The notes beneath the pieces are model-generated. The model ran no database searches. It saw only the letters and a program-made list of their open reading frames with translations, and had not been told where the DNA came from. Source: Streptomyces canus (GTDB lineage Bacteria > Actinomycetota > Actinomycetes > Streptomycetales > Streptomycetaceae). From it: 64,000 nucleotides of DNA. The translations under genes and the position numbers were made by a program. Shown in pieces: positions 9,123-18,467 of the stretch. How positions within the stretch are numbered: the first letter of the stretch is position 1; every line of letters begins with the position of its first letter. Where the stretch lies: positions 434,001 to 498,000 of the forward strand of contig NZ_JAUSYQ010000002.1 of NCBI RefSeq assembly GCF_030816965.1, given 5' to 3'.

Positions 9123-10004
9123 TCAGCGGACCAGCAGGTCGATCACGCCCGTCAGGTCTTCCTCCCCGCTGCCCTCGGCCAGTCGGCGGCGCATCAACGC
9201 GAAGTACGGGCTGAGCAGTTCGGGGCTGACGCCCTGCTGCTCGGCGGTGCTCAGGAAGGCCGGTGTGCCGGCCACCTGCATGGCGAGGTTGGAGACGACA
9301 CCTCGGGTGTAGTCGCCGCTCCGCAGCTGGTCGGCGGTACGGTGCACGGCCGGAGCCATCGCGACGAGCCAGTCGGCGAGCAGCGGGGCCAGCGACGCGG
9401 GGTCGACGTCCTCCTTGCGGATCAGGGCGAAGGCGTGGGCGGCCCCGGCGAACATCCCGTACATGGCGCTGAGCAGGGCCATGTCGTACAGCGCCGCGAA
9501 GCCCGCGTCGTGGCCGACGTAGACGGTGCCGGCCGGGAGGACCAGCGTCTCCCGGTGCCGCTCGAACAGCTCCCGCGAGCCGCTGTAGAAGACGTAGCCG
9601 CCGGACTCCGGGACGCCGATCATCGGCGGGACGGCCATGATCCCGCCGTCCAGGTAGCGGGCACCGCGCTCGCGGGCCCACTCGGCACGGGCGCGGGCCT
9701 GAGCAGGGGTGCTGGTGGTCAGGTTGACCAGGTCTCGGCCGGCCAGATCGGTGCCGGCCAACGCGTCCTCGACCGAGGCGTCGTCCAACAGGCAGACGAC
9801 GACCAGGGCGTTCACGGCGACCGCGGCTGCGGCGCTGTCCGCGACCTTCGCACCCTCCGCGGCGAGCGAAGCGGCGCGGGCCGGCGTGCGGTTCCAGACG
9901 GTCAGCGGGTGACCGGCGGCAAGCCAGGTACGGGCCAGCGCGGTGCCCATCGCGCCGAGGCCCAGCAGCGTGACGGAGTCCTTCTCAACGGTGTTCTGTG
10001 TCAT
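9123..10004 (-). CDS. Imine-reductase-like NADPH-dependent dehydrogenase
   Basis: 293 residues. N-terminal Rossmann fold (LLGLGAMGTALARTWLAAGH, WNRTP, an NADPH-type pattern) and a C-terminal helical domain of the 6-phosphogluconate dehydrogenase clan. GGIMAVPPMIGVPESGGYVF and the interdomain helix AALYDMALLSAMYGMFAGAA resemble bacterial imine reductases more than hydroxyisobutyrate dehydrogenases, since the catalytic Lys of the latter is not evident. The natural substrate is unknown. It diverges from an HxlR regulator across a 96-bp region with an inverted repeat, so it is probably that regulator's target. Confidence 0.8.
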   Translation of the reverse strand: MTQNTVEKDSVTLLGLGAMGTALARTWLAAGHPLTVWNRTPARAASLAAEGAKVADSAAAAVAVNALVVVCLLDDASVEDALAGTDLAGRDLVNLTTSTPAQARARAEWARERGARYLDGGIMAVPPMIGVPESGGYVFYSGSRELFERHRETLVLPAGTVYVGHDAGFAALYDMALLSAMYGMFAGAAHAFALIRKEDVDPASLAPLLADWLVAMAPAVHRTADQLRSGDYTRGVVSNLAMQVAGTPAFLSTAEQQGVSPELLSPYFALMRRRLAEGSGEEDLTGVIDLLVR

Positions 10005-10045
10005 GCCGATCAGGCTGGTCACAGGCCCGTGGGAGATCAAGTACG

Positions 10046-10075
10046 CACTTCGGAGTGGGTGGTTACCCCGAAGTG
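10046..10075. promoter_or_regulatory. Inverted repeat, candidate HxlR operator
   Basis: CACTTCGG at 10046-10053 is repeated in inverse at 10068-10075 with a 14-nt spacer, in the only gap between the divergent reductase and hxlR-type genes. Confidence 0.5.
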
Positions 10076-10100
10076 AGCAAGCACGTCGGAGGGGTGGGGC

Positions 10101-10463
10101 ATGACAACACTGAACCGGCCGGGCGCGCCGGACGGACACGTCTGCGGGATCGACGCCGCGATGGAGGTGATCGGCGGCAAGTGGAAGGTGCTGATCCTGT
10201 GGGCGCTCCACGAGCACCCCTGCCGCCGCTTCGGCGAGCTGCGCCGACTGCTTCCGGGGATCACCGAGAAGGTGCTCGCATCCCACCTGCGCGAGATGGA
10301 GACGGACGGGGTGGTGCGCCGTGTGTCCTACGACGAGGTGCCGCCCCGCGTCGAGTACACACTGACCGAGGACGGCGAGCGTCTCAACGACGCGCTCCGG
10401 CCTCTGGCCGCCTGGGGACGCGGGCGGCCGGCCGCGCAGGGGGCGGAGGAGAGGGCGGGCTAG
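10101..10463 (+). CDS. HxlR-type winged-helix regulator
   Basis: 120 residues with GGAGGGG upstream of ATG 10101. Typical of the family: N-terminal CGIDAAMEVIGGKWKVLILW, then FGELRRLLPGITEKVLASHL (recognition helix) and RVEYTLTEDGERL (wing). Cys 15 is in the position of the redox-sensing cysteine found in many HxlR/YodB proteins. Divergent from the imine-reductase-like gene; probably represses it and itself. Confidence 0.9.
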   Translation: MTTLNRPGAPDGHVCGIDAAMEVIGGKWKVLILWALHEHPCRRFGELRRLLPGITEKVLASHLREMETDGVVRRVSYDEVPPRVEYTLTEDGERLNDALRPLAAWGRGRPAAQGAEERAG

Positions 10464-10509
10464 GAACCGGTGACCACGTCCCGCGGGGGCCGTGACAAGA
10501 TCCACTGCC

Positions 10510-11250
10510 ATGAGCATCCAACTAGGCGACGGACCCGTCGCCCTGGTCACCGGGTCCACGTCGGGGATCGGCGAGGCCGTCGCACGGCGGCTCGCGGCGG
10601 ACGGGACGCGGGTCGTCCTGCACTCGCGGCGCAGCACGGAGGCCGGGCAGGCACTGGCGGCGGAACTCGGCGGCGCCTACGTACAGGCCGATCTCGCGGT
10701 GGAGGAGGAAGCCCGGGAGCTGGTCGAGACGGCACTGGGTCACTTCGGGCGGCTGGACGTGCTGGTGAACAACGCGGGCATCAGCTGGCCGATCCCACAC
10801 GCGGACCTCGCGGCGGCGACCCCGGCGGACTGGCGGCGCCTGCTGGAGGTCAACCTCATCGCGCCCTGGGTGCTGTGCACCGCGGCCCTTCCGGCGCTAC
10901 GGCAGTCCCCCGGTGGCGGCAGCATCGTCAACATCACCAGCCACGCCGGCGTACGGCCCAAGGGTTCCTCGGTGCCGTACGCGGCGAGCAAGGCCGCGCT
11001 GAACCACGTCACCCGGCTGCTCGCGGCCGCGCTCGGGCCCGACGTGCGGGTGAACGCGGTGGCACCGGGGCTCGTGGACACGCCGATGACGAAGGACTGG
11101 GTGCAGGCGCACGAACTGTGGCGGGACCGCGCACCGATGCACCGCCCGGCCCGCCCCTCCGACGTGGCCGACCTGGTGGCGTCGGTGATCGGCAGCGGCT
11201 ATCTGACCGGGGAGGTCATCGTGCTCGACGGCGGCCTGAACCTGACCTGA
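10510..11250 (+). CDS. SDR-family oxidoreductase
   Basis: 246 residues. Classical short-chain dehydrogenase: cofactor loop TGSTSGIGEAVARRL (TGxxxGIG), NNAG, the catalytic Ser in IVNITSHAG, and the YAASK active site. The end VLDGGLNLT is typical. R-R near position 40 (HSRR) suggests NADP(H). Likely cotranscribed with the HxlR gene 46 bp upstream. Substrate not readable. Confidence 0.88.
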   Translation: MSIQLGDGPVALVTGSTSGIGEAVARRLAADGTRVVLHSRRSTEAGQALAAELGGAYVQADLAVEEEARELVETALGHFGRLDVLVNNAGISWPIPHADLAAATPADWRRLLEVNLIAPWVLCTAALPALRQSPGGGSIVNITSHAGVRPKGSSVPYAASKAALNHVTRLLAAALGPDVRVNAVAPGLVDTPMTKDWVQAHELWRDRAPMHRPARPSDVADLVASVIGSGYLTGEVIVLDGGLNLT

Positions 11251-11256
11251 GGGACC

Positions 11257-12447
11257 TCACGGCATCGGGGCGAATTCGGGCAGCTTGAGGGCTGAATGGG
11301 CCGGTCGGGTTGGCGCGGAGGGCATGGTGACGAGGTCACGCAGCATGGTGTTGCGTTGCTCCAGGGCCCGCGCCGTGGTGGGAAAGAGCGTGGCCCCACC
11401 GTTGTCGACCAGCGCCTGGTTCATGGCGACGAATGCGCGAAGAGCGCGTTCGTGGGCGGCGAAGGCCACGGCGTGATCCCGGTGGGCGGCCAGGGCGTGG
11501 GCGAGCATGTAGGCACCGACCAGCGCAAGGCTCGAGCCTTGTCCGGTGAGGAACGAGGGGGCGTACGCGGCGTCACCGACGAGAACGACGCGGCCGCTGG
11601 ACCAGCGCGGCATACGGATCTGACCGGCCATGTCGAAGAACAGGTCGTCAGCGTCGCGCATGGCGTCGACCATGCCGGGGACCTCCCATCCCGCGCCCGC
11701 GAAGATCTGGGCGACCAGGTCCCGCTGGGCGCCGGGGTTCCGGAGGGCGCCGAACGGCGGTTCTGGTCGGTGGAAGGTCAGGAACGCGTGCAGTTCGTCG
11801 TTTTTCCCGACGGCGTAGAGGGCCGCGGCCCTCCCCGGGGAGTTCCACAACATGAGCTCGCGGGAGAGCCCGAAGGTGTTCGGCATGGTGAACAGGGCGA
11901 AGCAGTAGCCGAGATAGCGGTGGAACTCTTTCTCGGGGCCGAACAGGAGCTCCCGGGTTGGTGAATGCATTCCGTCGGCACCGACCACCAGGTCGTACCT
12001 GCGCTGTCGCCCACTGTGGAACGTGACGTCGACCCCTTGTCCGGACTGGTCGAAGGTGTGGATGGAGTCGCCGAACAGGAATTCCGCATCGTCGCGGACG
12101 AGTGCGTGGAGGAGCGCGGCCAGATCCCCTCGACGCACCTCGAGGTCCTGTCCCTCGACACTGCCGACAACGGCACTCGGATGGAGCGAGGCCACTTCAC
12201 TGCCATGGGCATCGAGGAAAGTGCAGCGGCGCGAGTCGATGTGCACGTCCCGCAGTTGCAGCAGTATCCCCATGCGCCGGACCACCTCTGTCGCGGTCCC
12301 GCGAATGTCGATCGGGTATCCGCCGTCGCGCGGTGCGCCTGCCTTCTCCACCACGGTGACCGTGAATCCGGACCGGTGCAGCCAGTACGCCAGTGCGGAT
12401 CCGGAGATGCCGGCCCCGGAGATGAGGACGTTGCGCTTCGGTGTCAT
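11257..12447 (-). CDS. FAD-dependent monooxygenase (aromatic hydroxylase fold)
   Basis: 396 residues. Dinucleotide-binding VLISGAGISGSALAYWLHRS at the N-terminus, a DG-type region (DLVVGADGMHSPTR), and the FAD ribityl motif VVLVGDAAYAPSFLTGQGSS near residue 290. This is the PHBH/TetX-like class A flavoprotein fold. The start overlaps the stop of the MFS exporter gene by 4 bp (ATGA), so exporter and oxygenase are coupled. Drug modification plus efflux is a reasonable inference, but substrate-specific residues cannot be judged. Codon bias is somewhat less extreme than in neighbouring genes, possibly a recent arrival. Confidence 0.85.
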   Translation of the reverse strand: MTPKRNVLISGAGISGSALAYWLHRSGFTVTVVEKAGAPRDGGYPIDIRGTATEVVRRMGILLQLRDVHIDSRRCTFLDAHGSEVASLHPSAVVGSVEGQDLEVRRGDLAALLHALVRDDAEFLFGDSIHTFDQSGQGVDVTFHSGRQRRYDLVVGADGMHSPTRELLFGPEKEFHRYLGYCFALFTMPNTFGLSRELMLWNSPGRAAALYAVGKNDELHAFLTFHRPEPPFGALRNPGAQRDLVAQIFAGAGWEVPGMVDAMRDADDLFFDMAGQIRMPRWSSGRVVLVGDAAYAPSFLTGQGSSLALVGAYMLAHALAAHRDHAVAFAAHERALRAFVAMNQALVDNGGATLFPTTARALEQRNTMLRDLVTMPSAPTRPAHSALKLPEFAPMP

Positions 12448-13850
12448 GCCTGGGTTCCCTTCTTCGTGATGCGGACGACGAGCAGTGACAATGCGGCGAC
12501 GAGTCCGGCGGTGACGAATCCCGTGGCGAAGGCCGATTCGCTCGGCAGGCCCGTCACCGGGTGGGCCCCGGCGTCGAGGATGGCGCCCCCGATCTGGACG
12601 CCCAGGGCGACGCCGATCACGCGCGTCACCACGAGCAGGCTGGTGGCGATGCCGATGTCCCGGGTCGCGACGGCGGTGGCGGTGCCGGCGAGCAGTGCTG
12701 TGGTACCGACGCCCGCGGCGAACGCGGTCAGCACCTTGGCGAGGACGAGCTGCCATGCCGCGGTGTGCAGCGATGCCAGGGCGATCATCGTGGCCGCCGT
12801 GACGACGGTGCCCACGGCGACCACGGCACGCGGCCCGAAACGCCGCGCCGCGATCCCGCCGACCGCATCGCTCACCGCCCCCGCGACGGCGCCGGGCAGC
12901 AGGAACAGTCCGATGTCGGTGGTATCGGCACCGAAGCCGTAGCCGTCGGCCGATATCGCGAACAGCTGCGGAAGCAGAAAGAGCACCATCCCGAGACTGA
13001 CGGTGATGACGAGGGTGAGCACACCCGCGTTCCACATCGCGGGCTGTGCCAGCATGCGCAGATCGACCATCGGCGAGGCTGCCCGGCGCTCGACGGCGAC
13101 CCATCCGGCCGCGAGGGCGGCCACGACCGCCGCGAGGGCGCCGACCGCGAGTGCCGGCAGGCCGCCGTCCCTCGTCACCGTCACGAGCCCGAGCATGAAG
13201 GCGAGCAACATGCCGCTCAGCAGCACCGCACCGGGCCAGTCGATCCTGCTGTCCGACGGGATCGGCGGATCATGCGGCAGGAGGCGAGCCACGACGAGCG
13301 TCGCCGCGATGATCGCGAGCGTCGGTAACACGAACATCCCATGCCAGGACAGACCTTCCGCGATCGGCCCGGCCGTCGACGTTCCCACCATGCCGCCGCC
13401 GGTGAACAGCGCGACGACCATCCCGATCGCCACCTGTGACTGTCCTGTCGGGAGGTGTTTGCGCACCAGGATGAACGAGAGGGGCAGCGCACCCACCATG
13501 ACGCCCTGCAATACCTGACCGAGCAAGAGCACCGGCAGGTTCGGCGCCAGACCGGCCACCAGACCACCGGCCGAGACCACGGCCATCAGCCCTACCAGCA
13601 CCCGCTTTCCCCCGTAGCGGTCGCCGAGTTTTCCTGCGACGGGGGTGACGACCGCACCGGTGACGAGTAACGCGTTGGCGACCAACGCCCCTTCGGCAGG
13701 ACTGACCCCCAACTCCCGTTGCAGCAGCGGGAGCGCGGGTTCCACCACTGACTGCAGGGCACCGAGGGCGAGTGCCAGGATGCCGAGGGCTCCGATCGAG
13801 AGTCTGCCGATGCGGACCGGAGAGACCACAGTTTCAGCCACTTTGGACAT
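12444..13850 (-). CDS. MFS drug exporter, DHA2-type, 14 membrane segments
   Basis: 468 residues; start at 13850 has AGAGGA upstream. About 14 hydrophobic segments can be counted, with the motif KLGDRYGGKRVLVG after segment 2 and a PxxGP-like GTSTAGPIAEG, as in QacA/EmrB-type drug:H+ antiporters. It contains two TTA leucine codons, at 13668-13670 (codon 61) and 13326-13328 (codon 175), so full expression should need the bldA tRNA. It is first in a two-gene unit with the FAD monooxygenase. It has no dedicated regulator; the two-component system upstream on the same strand ends 134 bp before and is separated by a hairpin. Confidence 0.88.
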   Translation of the reverse strand: MSKVAETVVSPVRIGRLSIGALGILALALGALQSVVEPALPLLQRELGVSPAEGALVANALLVTGAVVTPVAGKLGDRYGGKRVLVGLMAVVSAGGLVAGLAPNLPVLLLGQVLQGVMVGALPLSFILVRKHLPTGQSQVAIGMVVALFTGGGMVGTSTAGPIAEGLSWHGMFVLPTLAIIAATLVVARLLPHDPPIPSDSRIDWPGAVLLSGMLLAFMLGLVTVTRDGGLPALAVGALAAVVAALAAGWVAVERRAASPMVDLRMLAQPAMWNAGVLTLVITVSLGMVLFLLPQLFAISADGYGFGADTTDIGLFLLPGAVAGAVSDAVGGIAARRFGPRAVVAVGTVVTAATMIALASLHTAAWQLVLAKVLTAFAAGVGTTALLAGTATAVATRDIGIATSLLVVTRVIGVALGVQIGGAILDAGAHPVTGLPSESAFATGFVTAGLVAALSLLVVRITKKGTQA

Positions 13851-13920
13851 GGGTGTCCTCTTGATTGTCGGTTGCGAGCAAGAGATGGACATGTGCGAGC
13901 AGACGGTGGACGTGCTTGAT

Positions 13921-13941
13921 GTCTGCGCTCGTGGCGCAGAC
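13921..13941 (-). terminator. Hairpin after the response regulator
   Basis: GTCTGCGC (13921-13928) pairs with 13934-13941 around a 5-nt loop. It lies in the gap downstream of the regulator gene and upstream of the MFS gene, and so separates two minus-strand units. Confidence 0.5.
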
Positions 13942-13983
13942 GAGCGCGCCGCCGTTCGGTGCGTGCGGCAGCGAGTGCGGGTA

Positions 13984-14676
13984 CTACGACAGGTGGTCGG
14001 TGCCGCTGTCGGGGGCGGCCTGGGCCAGGCCCGTCCGGTAGGCGATGACGACGAGTTGTGCCCGGTCGCGGGCGTCCAGCTTCGTCATGGCGCGCTGCAC
14101 GTGGGCGCGGACGGTGAAGGGGCTGAGGAACATCCGCTCGGCGATCTCCTGGTTGGACAGGCCGGTCGCGACCAGAGCCACCATCTCGCGTTCGCGCGGG
14201 GTGAGCACGGCGAGCTGTTCGGGGCGGTGCGACGGGACGTCGTCCGGTGTGGCCAGGAAACGGGCGACCAGGGAACGGGTCGCGGCGGGGGACAGAAGGG
14301 TGTCGCCGTCGGCGATCGTCCGCACGGCGTCCAGCAGGTCCTCGGCGCCGATGCCCTTGCCGATGAATCCGCCGGCCCCCGCGCGCAGCGCCTGGGCGAC
14401 GTACTCGTCGGTCTCGTACGTGGTCAGGATCAGGATGCGGCTGGCACGCAGTTCCGGGTCCGCGCTGATCTCCGACGTGGCGGTGAGACCGTCCACCTCC
14501 GGCATCCGGATGTCCATGATCACCACGTCCGGGCGCAGCTGACGGGTGAGTCTCACGGCCTCCCCGCCGTCGGCGGCCTCACCGACCACGGTGATGTCGT
14601 CGGCCGAGTCGAGAAGCAGCCGGAAGGCACCCCGCAGCAGGGCCTGATCGTCGGCGAGCAGCACCCGGAGCGTCAC
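13984..14676 (-). CDS. NarL/LuxR-type response regulator
   Basis: 230 residues. Receiver domain with the acidic pair in VLLADDQ and phospho-acceptor Asp in VVIMDIRMPEVDG; C-terminal LuxR helix-turn-helix (LTPREREMVALVATGLSNQE). The GTG start at 14676 overlaps the kinase stop (GTGA). Cognate to the upstream kinase; the MMPL transporter at the head of the operon is the likely target. Confidence 0.92.
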   Translation of the reverse strand: MTLRVLLADDQALLRGAFRLLLDSADDITVVGEAADGGEAVRLTRQLRPDVVIMDIRMPEVDGLTATSEISADPELRASRILILTTYETDEYVAQALRAGAGGFIGKGIGAEDLLDAVRTIADGDTLLSPAATRSLVARFLATPDDVPSHRPEQLAVLTPREREMVALVATGLSNQEIAERMFLSPFTVRAHVQRAMTKLDARDRAQLVVIAYRTGLAQAAPDSGTDHLS

Positions 14677-16004
14677 AGCGCATCCCCGGCCTCTGCGTCG
14701 CCCGTCCGTCCGTCGCCCGTCGCCGCGTCGGCCATCCGGTTCTCGACGGCTGTCGTTCCGTCCGTCCCGTGCGTCGCGTCCTTGGCGGGCGGGAGGGGCA
14801 GTTGGGCGGAGACGAGGAAACCGCCCTCCGGGCGCCTGCCCGCGGAGAGGTGCCCCCCGACCGCGGTGGCACGCTCACGCATCCCGATCAGACCGTAACC
14901 GGGCGGGCGGTCCCCCGCCGTGGACGCACTGGGCGCCGTGGCGGCGGTCGATGCCGTGCGGGCGCCCCCTCCGTCGTCGGCGACCGTGATGGTCACGCGT
15001 TCGCGGCTCCAGGCGAGGCGCACCCGGGCGCTACGGGTACCGGCGTGCTTGGTCACGTTGGTCAGGGCCTCCTGGACGATGCGGTAGGCGGTGAGGTCCA
15101 CTCCCGGCGGCAGCGGCCTGGCCGTGCCCTCCTGGTGCGCCGACACCTCCAGTCCCGCGCGGCGGAAGGACTCGAGGAGCGTGGGAAGCCGGGAGAGGCC
15201 GGGCGCCGGTTCGGCGGGCACGGCCGCGTCCCCGGACTGGCGCAGCAGACCGACCGTGGCCCGCAGTTCGTCGAGCGCGTCGCCGGTGGTCTCGACGAGT
15301 TCCTTGAGGCTCTTGCGGGTCTGCTCCGGGCGGGTGTCGAAGAGGTGGGCGGCGACCGTGGCCTGTGCGTTGGCCAGGGTGATCTGATGGGCCACCAGGT
15401 CGTGCAGCTCGCGGGCGATCCGCACCCGTTCCTCGGCCACTCTCCGGCGCGCCTCGCTGTCCCGGCTCTGCTCGGCCCGCAGGGCCCGCTCCTCCATGGC
15501 CGCCAGGTAGGCCCGTCGGTTCCGCACCGAGTGACCGAGTACGCCGGCCACCAGCGGGAACGCCGCCACCGCTCCCACCCTGCTCGCGTCCTTCCAGGAC
15601 AGGGCCCCGAACAGGGGGGTCGAGGCGACCAGCAGCGCCACGGAGATGAGCGCCACCGCGCTCGCCGCGCGCCGTTCGGTGCGCGCGGTGAGCGCATAGG
15701 AGTACGCGGTGATCACGGCAGGAGCCGCGATGAGCGGGCTCAGCAGGAGGCCCAGGAACGGCGCCAGCGCGCCGCTCGCGGTCGTGACCGCCATGGCGGC
15801 CAGGGGCGCCCGGTGCCGCACCGGCAGTACGGCACAGGACACCACGGCGATGACGTAGGCGGCGGCGGACGGCGGTGACAGCGTGCTGCCGTCGTCCTTC
15901 ACCACACCGCCGAGCAGACAGAGCGCGAACGCTGTCGCCGTGATCGCTCCCTCCCGCGCCCACGTGCCGCGTGGTCGCGGGCCACCGCCCCCTGTGTTCG
16001 TCAT
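14673..16004 (-). CDS. Sensor histidine kinase (HisKA_3)
   Basis: 443 residues. Several N-terminal membrane segments (to about residue 160) with almost no extracellular loop, suggesting an intramembrane-sensing kinase. The dimerisation motif RIARELHDLVAHQITL holds the phospho-His, followed by a HATPase_c domain (VTIADDGGG-like, GYGLIGMRER). The start overlaps nothing, but it lies only 7 bp after the MMPL stop, in one operon. Confidence 0.9.
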   Translation of the reverse strand: MTNTGGGGPRPRGTWAREGAITATAFALCLLGGVVKDDGSTLSPPSAAAYVIAVVSCAVLPVRHRAPLAAMAVTTASGALAPFLGLLLSPLIAAPAVITAYSYALTARTERRAASAVALISVALLVASTPLFGALSWKDASRVGAVAAFPLVAGVLGHSVRNRRAYLAAMEERALRAEQSRDSEARRRVAEERVRIARELHDLVAHQITLANAQATVAAHLFDTRPEQTRKSLKELVETTGDALDELRATVGLLRQSGDAAVPAEPAPGLSRLPTLLESFRRAGLEVSAHQEGTARPLPPGVDLTAYRIVQEALTNVTKHAGTRSARVRLAWSRERVTITVADDGGGARTASTAATAPSASTAGDRPPGYGLIGMRERATAVGGHLSAGRRPEGGFLVSAQLPLPPAKDATHGTDGTTAVENRMADAATGDGRTGDAEAGDAL

Positions 16005-16011
16005 GGCCGGC

Positions 16012-18264
16012 TCAGTCCCGCCCGACGGGGAGCCGCCGCACCGCCGCGTCCGACTCGGCCGCGGAGCCGGGGACATGCCTGCTCAGTGCCTCACCCTCGA
16101 TATCCACATTCGGCAGCACACGGTTCAGGATACGAGGCAGCCACCAGGCCCGGTGGCCGAGCAGCGCCAGGACCGCGGGTGCGATCGCCATCCGGACCAC
16201 GAAGGCGTCGAAGGCGACGGCGGCGGCCAGGCCGACCCCCATCGTCTGGACGGTCGGGCTGCTCATTCCGACGAATCCGGCGAACACGCTGATCATGATG
16301 ATCGCCGCCGCGGCCACCACACGGCCGCTGTGCCGGAACCCGCTGACGATCGCCTCACCGGGAGACGCGCCATGAACGTAGGCCTCCCGCATCCGGGTGA
16401 GGAGGAAGACCTCGTAGTCCATGGCGAGGCCGAACACTATGCCGATGATGAGAATCGGCATCAGCGACATGACCGGTCCGGTCTGCTCGATGCCGAGCAG
16501 GTCCGCCGCCCAGCCCCACTGGAAGACGGCGACGAGGACGCCGAATGCGGCACCCACCGACAGCAGGAAGCCGAGCGCGGCCTTGACCGGGACCAGCACC
16601 GAACGGAAGACCACCATCAGCAGGAGCACCGCCAGGCCGATGACGACGGTCAGATAGGGGACGAGCGCGTCGGACATGGCTTCGGAGATGTCGATGTTCA
16701 TCGCGGTGGTGCCGGTCACCAGGACGGCGGCGCCGGTGTCGGCCTCGACGCCCGAGACCGCGCCCCGGATCGCGTGTACCAGGTCCTTGGTCTCGCCGCT
16801 GTTCGGCGCGGTCCGGGGGACGGCGGTGAGGACGGCCGTGTCCTTGGTCCGGCTGAGCACCGGATCACCGACCGACGCGACCCCGTCCACTCCCTCTACG
16901 GTCTTGACGACCAGGTCCGTGGTGGCCCGGGTGTCCGCGGACCCCGAGGATGCCGACATGTCCACGACCACGGTCAACGGGCCGTTGAAGCCGGGGCCGA
17001 AGCCTTCCGACAGCAGGTCGTAGCCACGGCGCTGGGTGGTCTGCACCGACTTGGACTCATCTCCGGGCAGCCCGAGTTCGAGGCTCAGCGCCGGTAGGGC
17101 GACGGCTCCGAGACCGATTCCCGCGATCATCAGCACGGCCACCGGCCGACGCAGCACTAACCGGGCCCAGCGGGTGCCGAGCCCGGGCCGGCCGGCCGCG
17201 GCGGGCATCGGGTGCGGGCGCTCGCTTCCCGGCCGGGTGGCCTTGCGGATACGGCGGGACAGCACCCGCCGTCCGAAGAAGCCGAACAGCGCGGGGACCA
17301 GGGTCAGGGCGACGAGTACGGCCAGGGCCACGGCGCCCGCTCCGCCCATGCCCATCTTGGTCAGTTCGGGGATTCCGACCACTCCCAGTCCGGCCAGGGC
17401 GATGACGACGGTCGCGCCGGCGAAGACGACAGCGGATCCGGCCGTGCCCACCGCCCGGCCGGCGGCCTCTTCCGGCTCGCTGCCCTGGGCGCGCTCGTCC
17501 CGGAAGCGGGAGGTGATGAAGAGTGCGTAGTCGATGCCGACCGCCAGGCCCAGCATCAGCGCCAGGATGGCGACGGTGGACGTCAGACCCAGCGGAACGG
17601 CCAGCGCGGAGACCAGGCCGAAGGCGATGGCCACGCCCGTGAACGCGGTCAGCAGTGACAGTCCGGCCGCGACCAGCGACCCGAGAGCGAGGACCAGCAC
17701 CACCGCCGCCACCGCCACGCCGATGAGTTCCGTCGTTCCGCCCGGTTCCTCTTCCGCGTCCAGGGCCGAGCCGCCGATCTCCACGGTCAGCCCCGCGTCC
17801 CTGGCCTGGCTCGCGGCGTCCTCGAGGGCGCTCTTCGTCGACCCGGTCAGGTCGACGGCGTCCGCGGTGTAGGTGATCGTGGAGTAGGCGATGGTGCCGT
17901 CCTCGCTGACCGCGCCGGTCGTATAGGGGTCGGTGGTCGACGCGACCTGACCGCCCCCGTCCAACGAGCCGAGCGCGTCCTCGACGGCCGCCTTGTTCTC
18001 CGTGGCCGTCACCCGCTGCCCGTCCGGGGCCCGGAACACCAAGCGGGCCTCGGCCCCCTGGGAGTTGCTCTGCGGGAAGCGCTCGTCCAGCAGGTCGAAC
18101 GCCTTCTGGGACTCGGTGCCGGGCATGGAGAGGTCCTCTTCCTCCCCGCCCGGTGCCATGGCGGCGGCGGCGACGGCCAGCAGCAGGGCACCCAGCCACA
18201 GCCCACCCACGAGACGGCGCCGACGGAAGGCCCACCGTCCGATCCGGTAAAGAAAAGTAGCCAC
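16012..18264 (-). CDS. MMPL-family RND transporter
   Basis: 750 residues from GTG 18264, chosen because GGAG lies about 10 nt upstream and family alignments usually begin FLYRIGRWAFRRR. Two tandem halves, each with one segment, a large extracytoplasmic loop and about five more segments; GIDYALFITSRFRDE and GLAMDYEVFLLTRMRE are the paired motifs carrying the proton-relay Asp residues. These exporters move lipids or hydrophobic metabolites. Codon 369 is TTA (17158-17160), so expression may depend on bldA. It heads an operon with a two-component system and shows no linkage to the lipid PKS locus 22 kb away. Confidence 0.9.
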   Translation of the reverse strand: MATFLYRIGRWAFRRRRLVGGLWLGALLLAVAAAAMAPGGEEEDLSMPGTESQKAFDLLDERFPQSNSQGAEARLVFRAPDGQRVTATENKAAVEDALGSLDGGGQVASTTDPYTTGAVSEDGTIAYSTITYTADAVDLTGSTKSALEDAASQARDAGLTVEIGGSALDAEEEPGGTTELIGVAVAAVVLVLALGSLVAAGLSLLTAFTGVAIAFGLVSALAVPLGLTSTVAILALMLGLAVGIDYALFITSRFRDERAQGSEPEEAAGRAVGTAGSAVVFAGATVVIALAGLGVVGIPELTKMGMGGAGAVALAVLVALTLVPALFGFFGRRVLSRRIRKATRPGSERPHPMPAAAGRPGLGTRWARLVLRRPVAVLMIAGIGLGAVALPALSLELGLPGDESKSVQTTQRRGYDLLSEGFGPGFNGPLTVVVDMSASSGSADTRATTDLVVKTVEGVDGVASVGDPVLSRTKDTAVLTAVPRTAPNSGETKDLVHAIRGAVSGVEADTGAAVLVTGTTAMNIDISEAMSDALVPYLTVVIGLAVLLLMVVFRSVLVPVKAALGFLLSVGAAFGVLVAVFQWGWAADLLGIEQTGPVMSLMPILIIGIVFGLAMDYEVFLLTRMREAYVHGASPGEAIVSGFRHSGRVVAAAAIIMISVFAGFVGMSSPTVQTMGVGLAAAVAFDAFVVRMAIAPAVLALLGHRAWWLPRILNRVLPNVDIEGEALSRHVPGSAAESDAAVRRLPVGRD

Positions 18265-18467
18265 CTGTTGATCACTCCAGACGCCGCTAGGCAGGGGGAA
18301 CGCGCGGGATTCGCACGCCTCCAACCCTTCCTTCCGGCGCCCTGACGGGCATCGTCCTGCGCCGCCGTCTTCCCCTGGTGCACCCGGACCAGCCCCTCAC
18401 GTGTCCTAGTGCCTGCGCACCAGGCCGACTTGAGCCTCGCCGGGGCCGCCGGATGTACGTTTCCCCC

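Noticed and set aside
11257..13850. Calling the FAD monooxygenase TetX and the MFS protein a tetracycline pump
   Set aside because: Only general family motifs are visible; nothing in the sequence supports that specific substrate.
16012..18264. The MMPL transporter as exporter for the Pks13-like product (MmpL3 role)
   Set aside because: It lies 22 kb away in an operon with its own two-component system and a different strand; MMPL proteins are common in Streptomyces.
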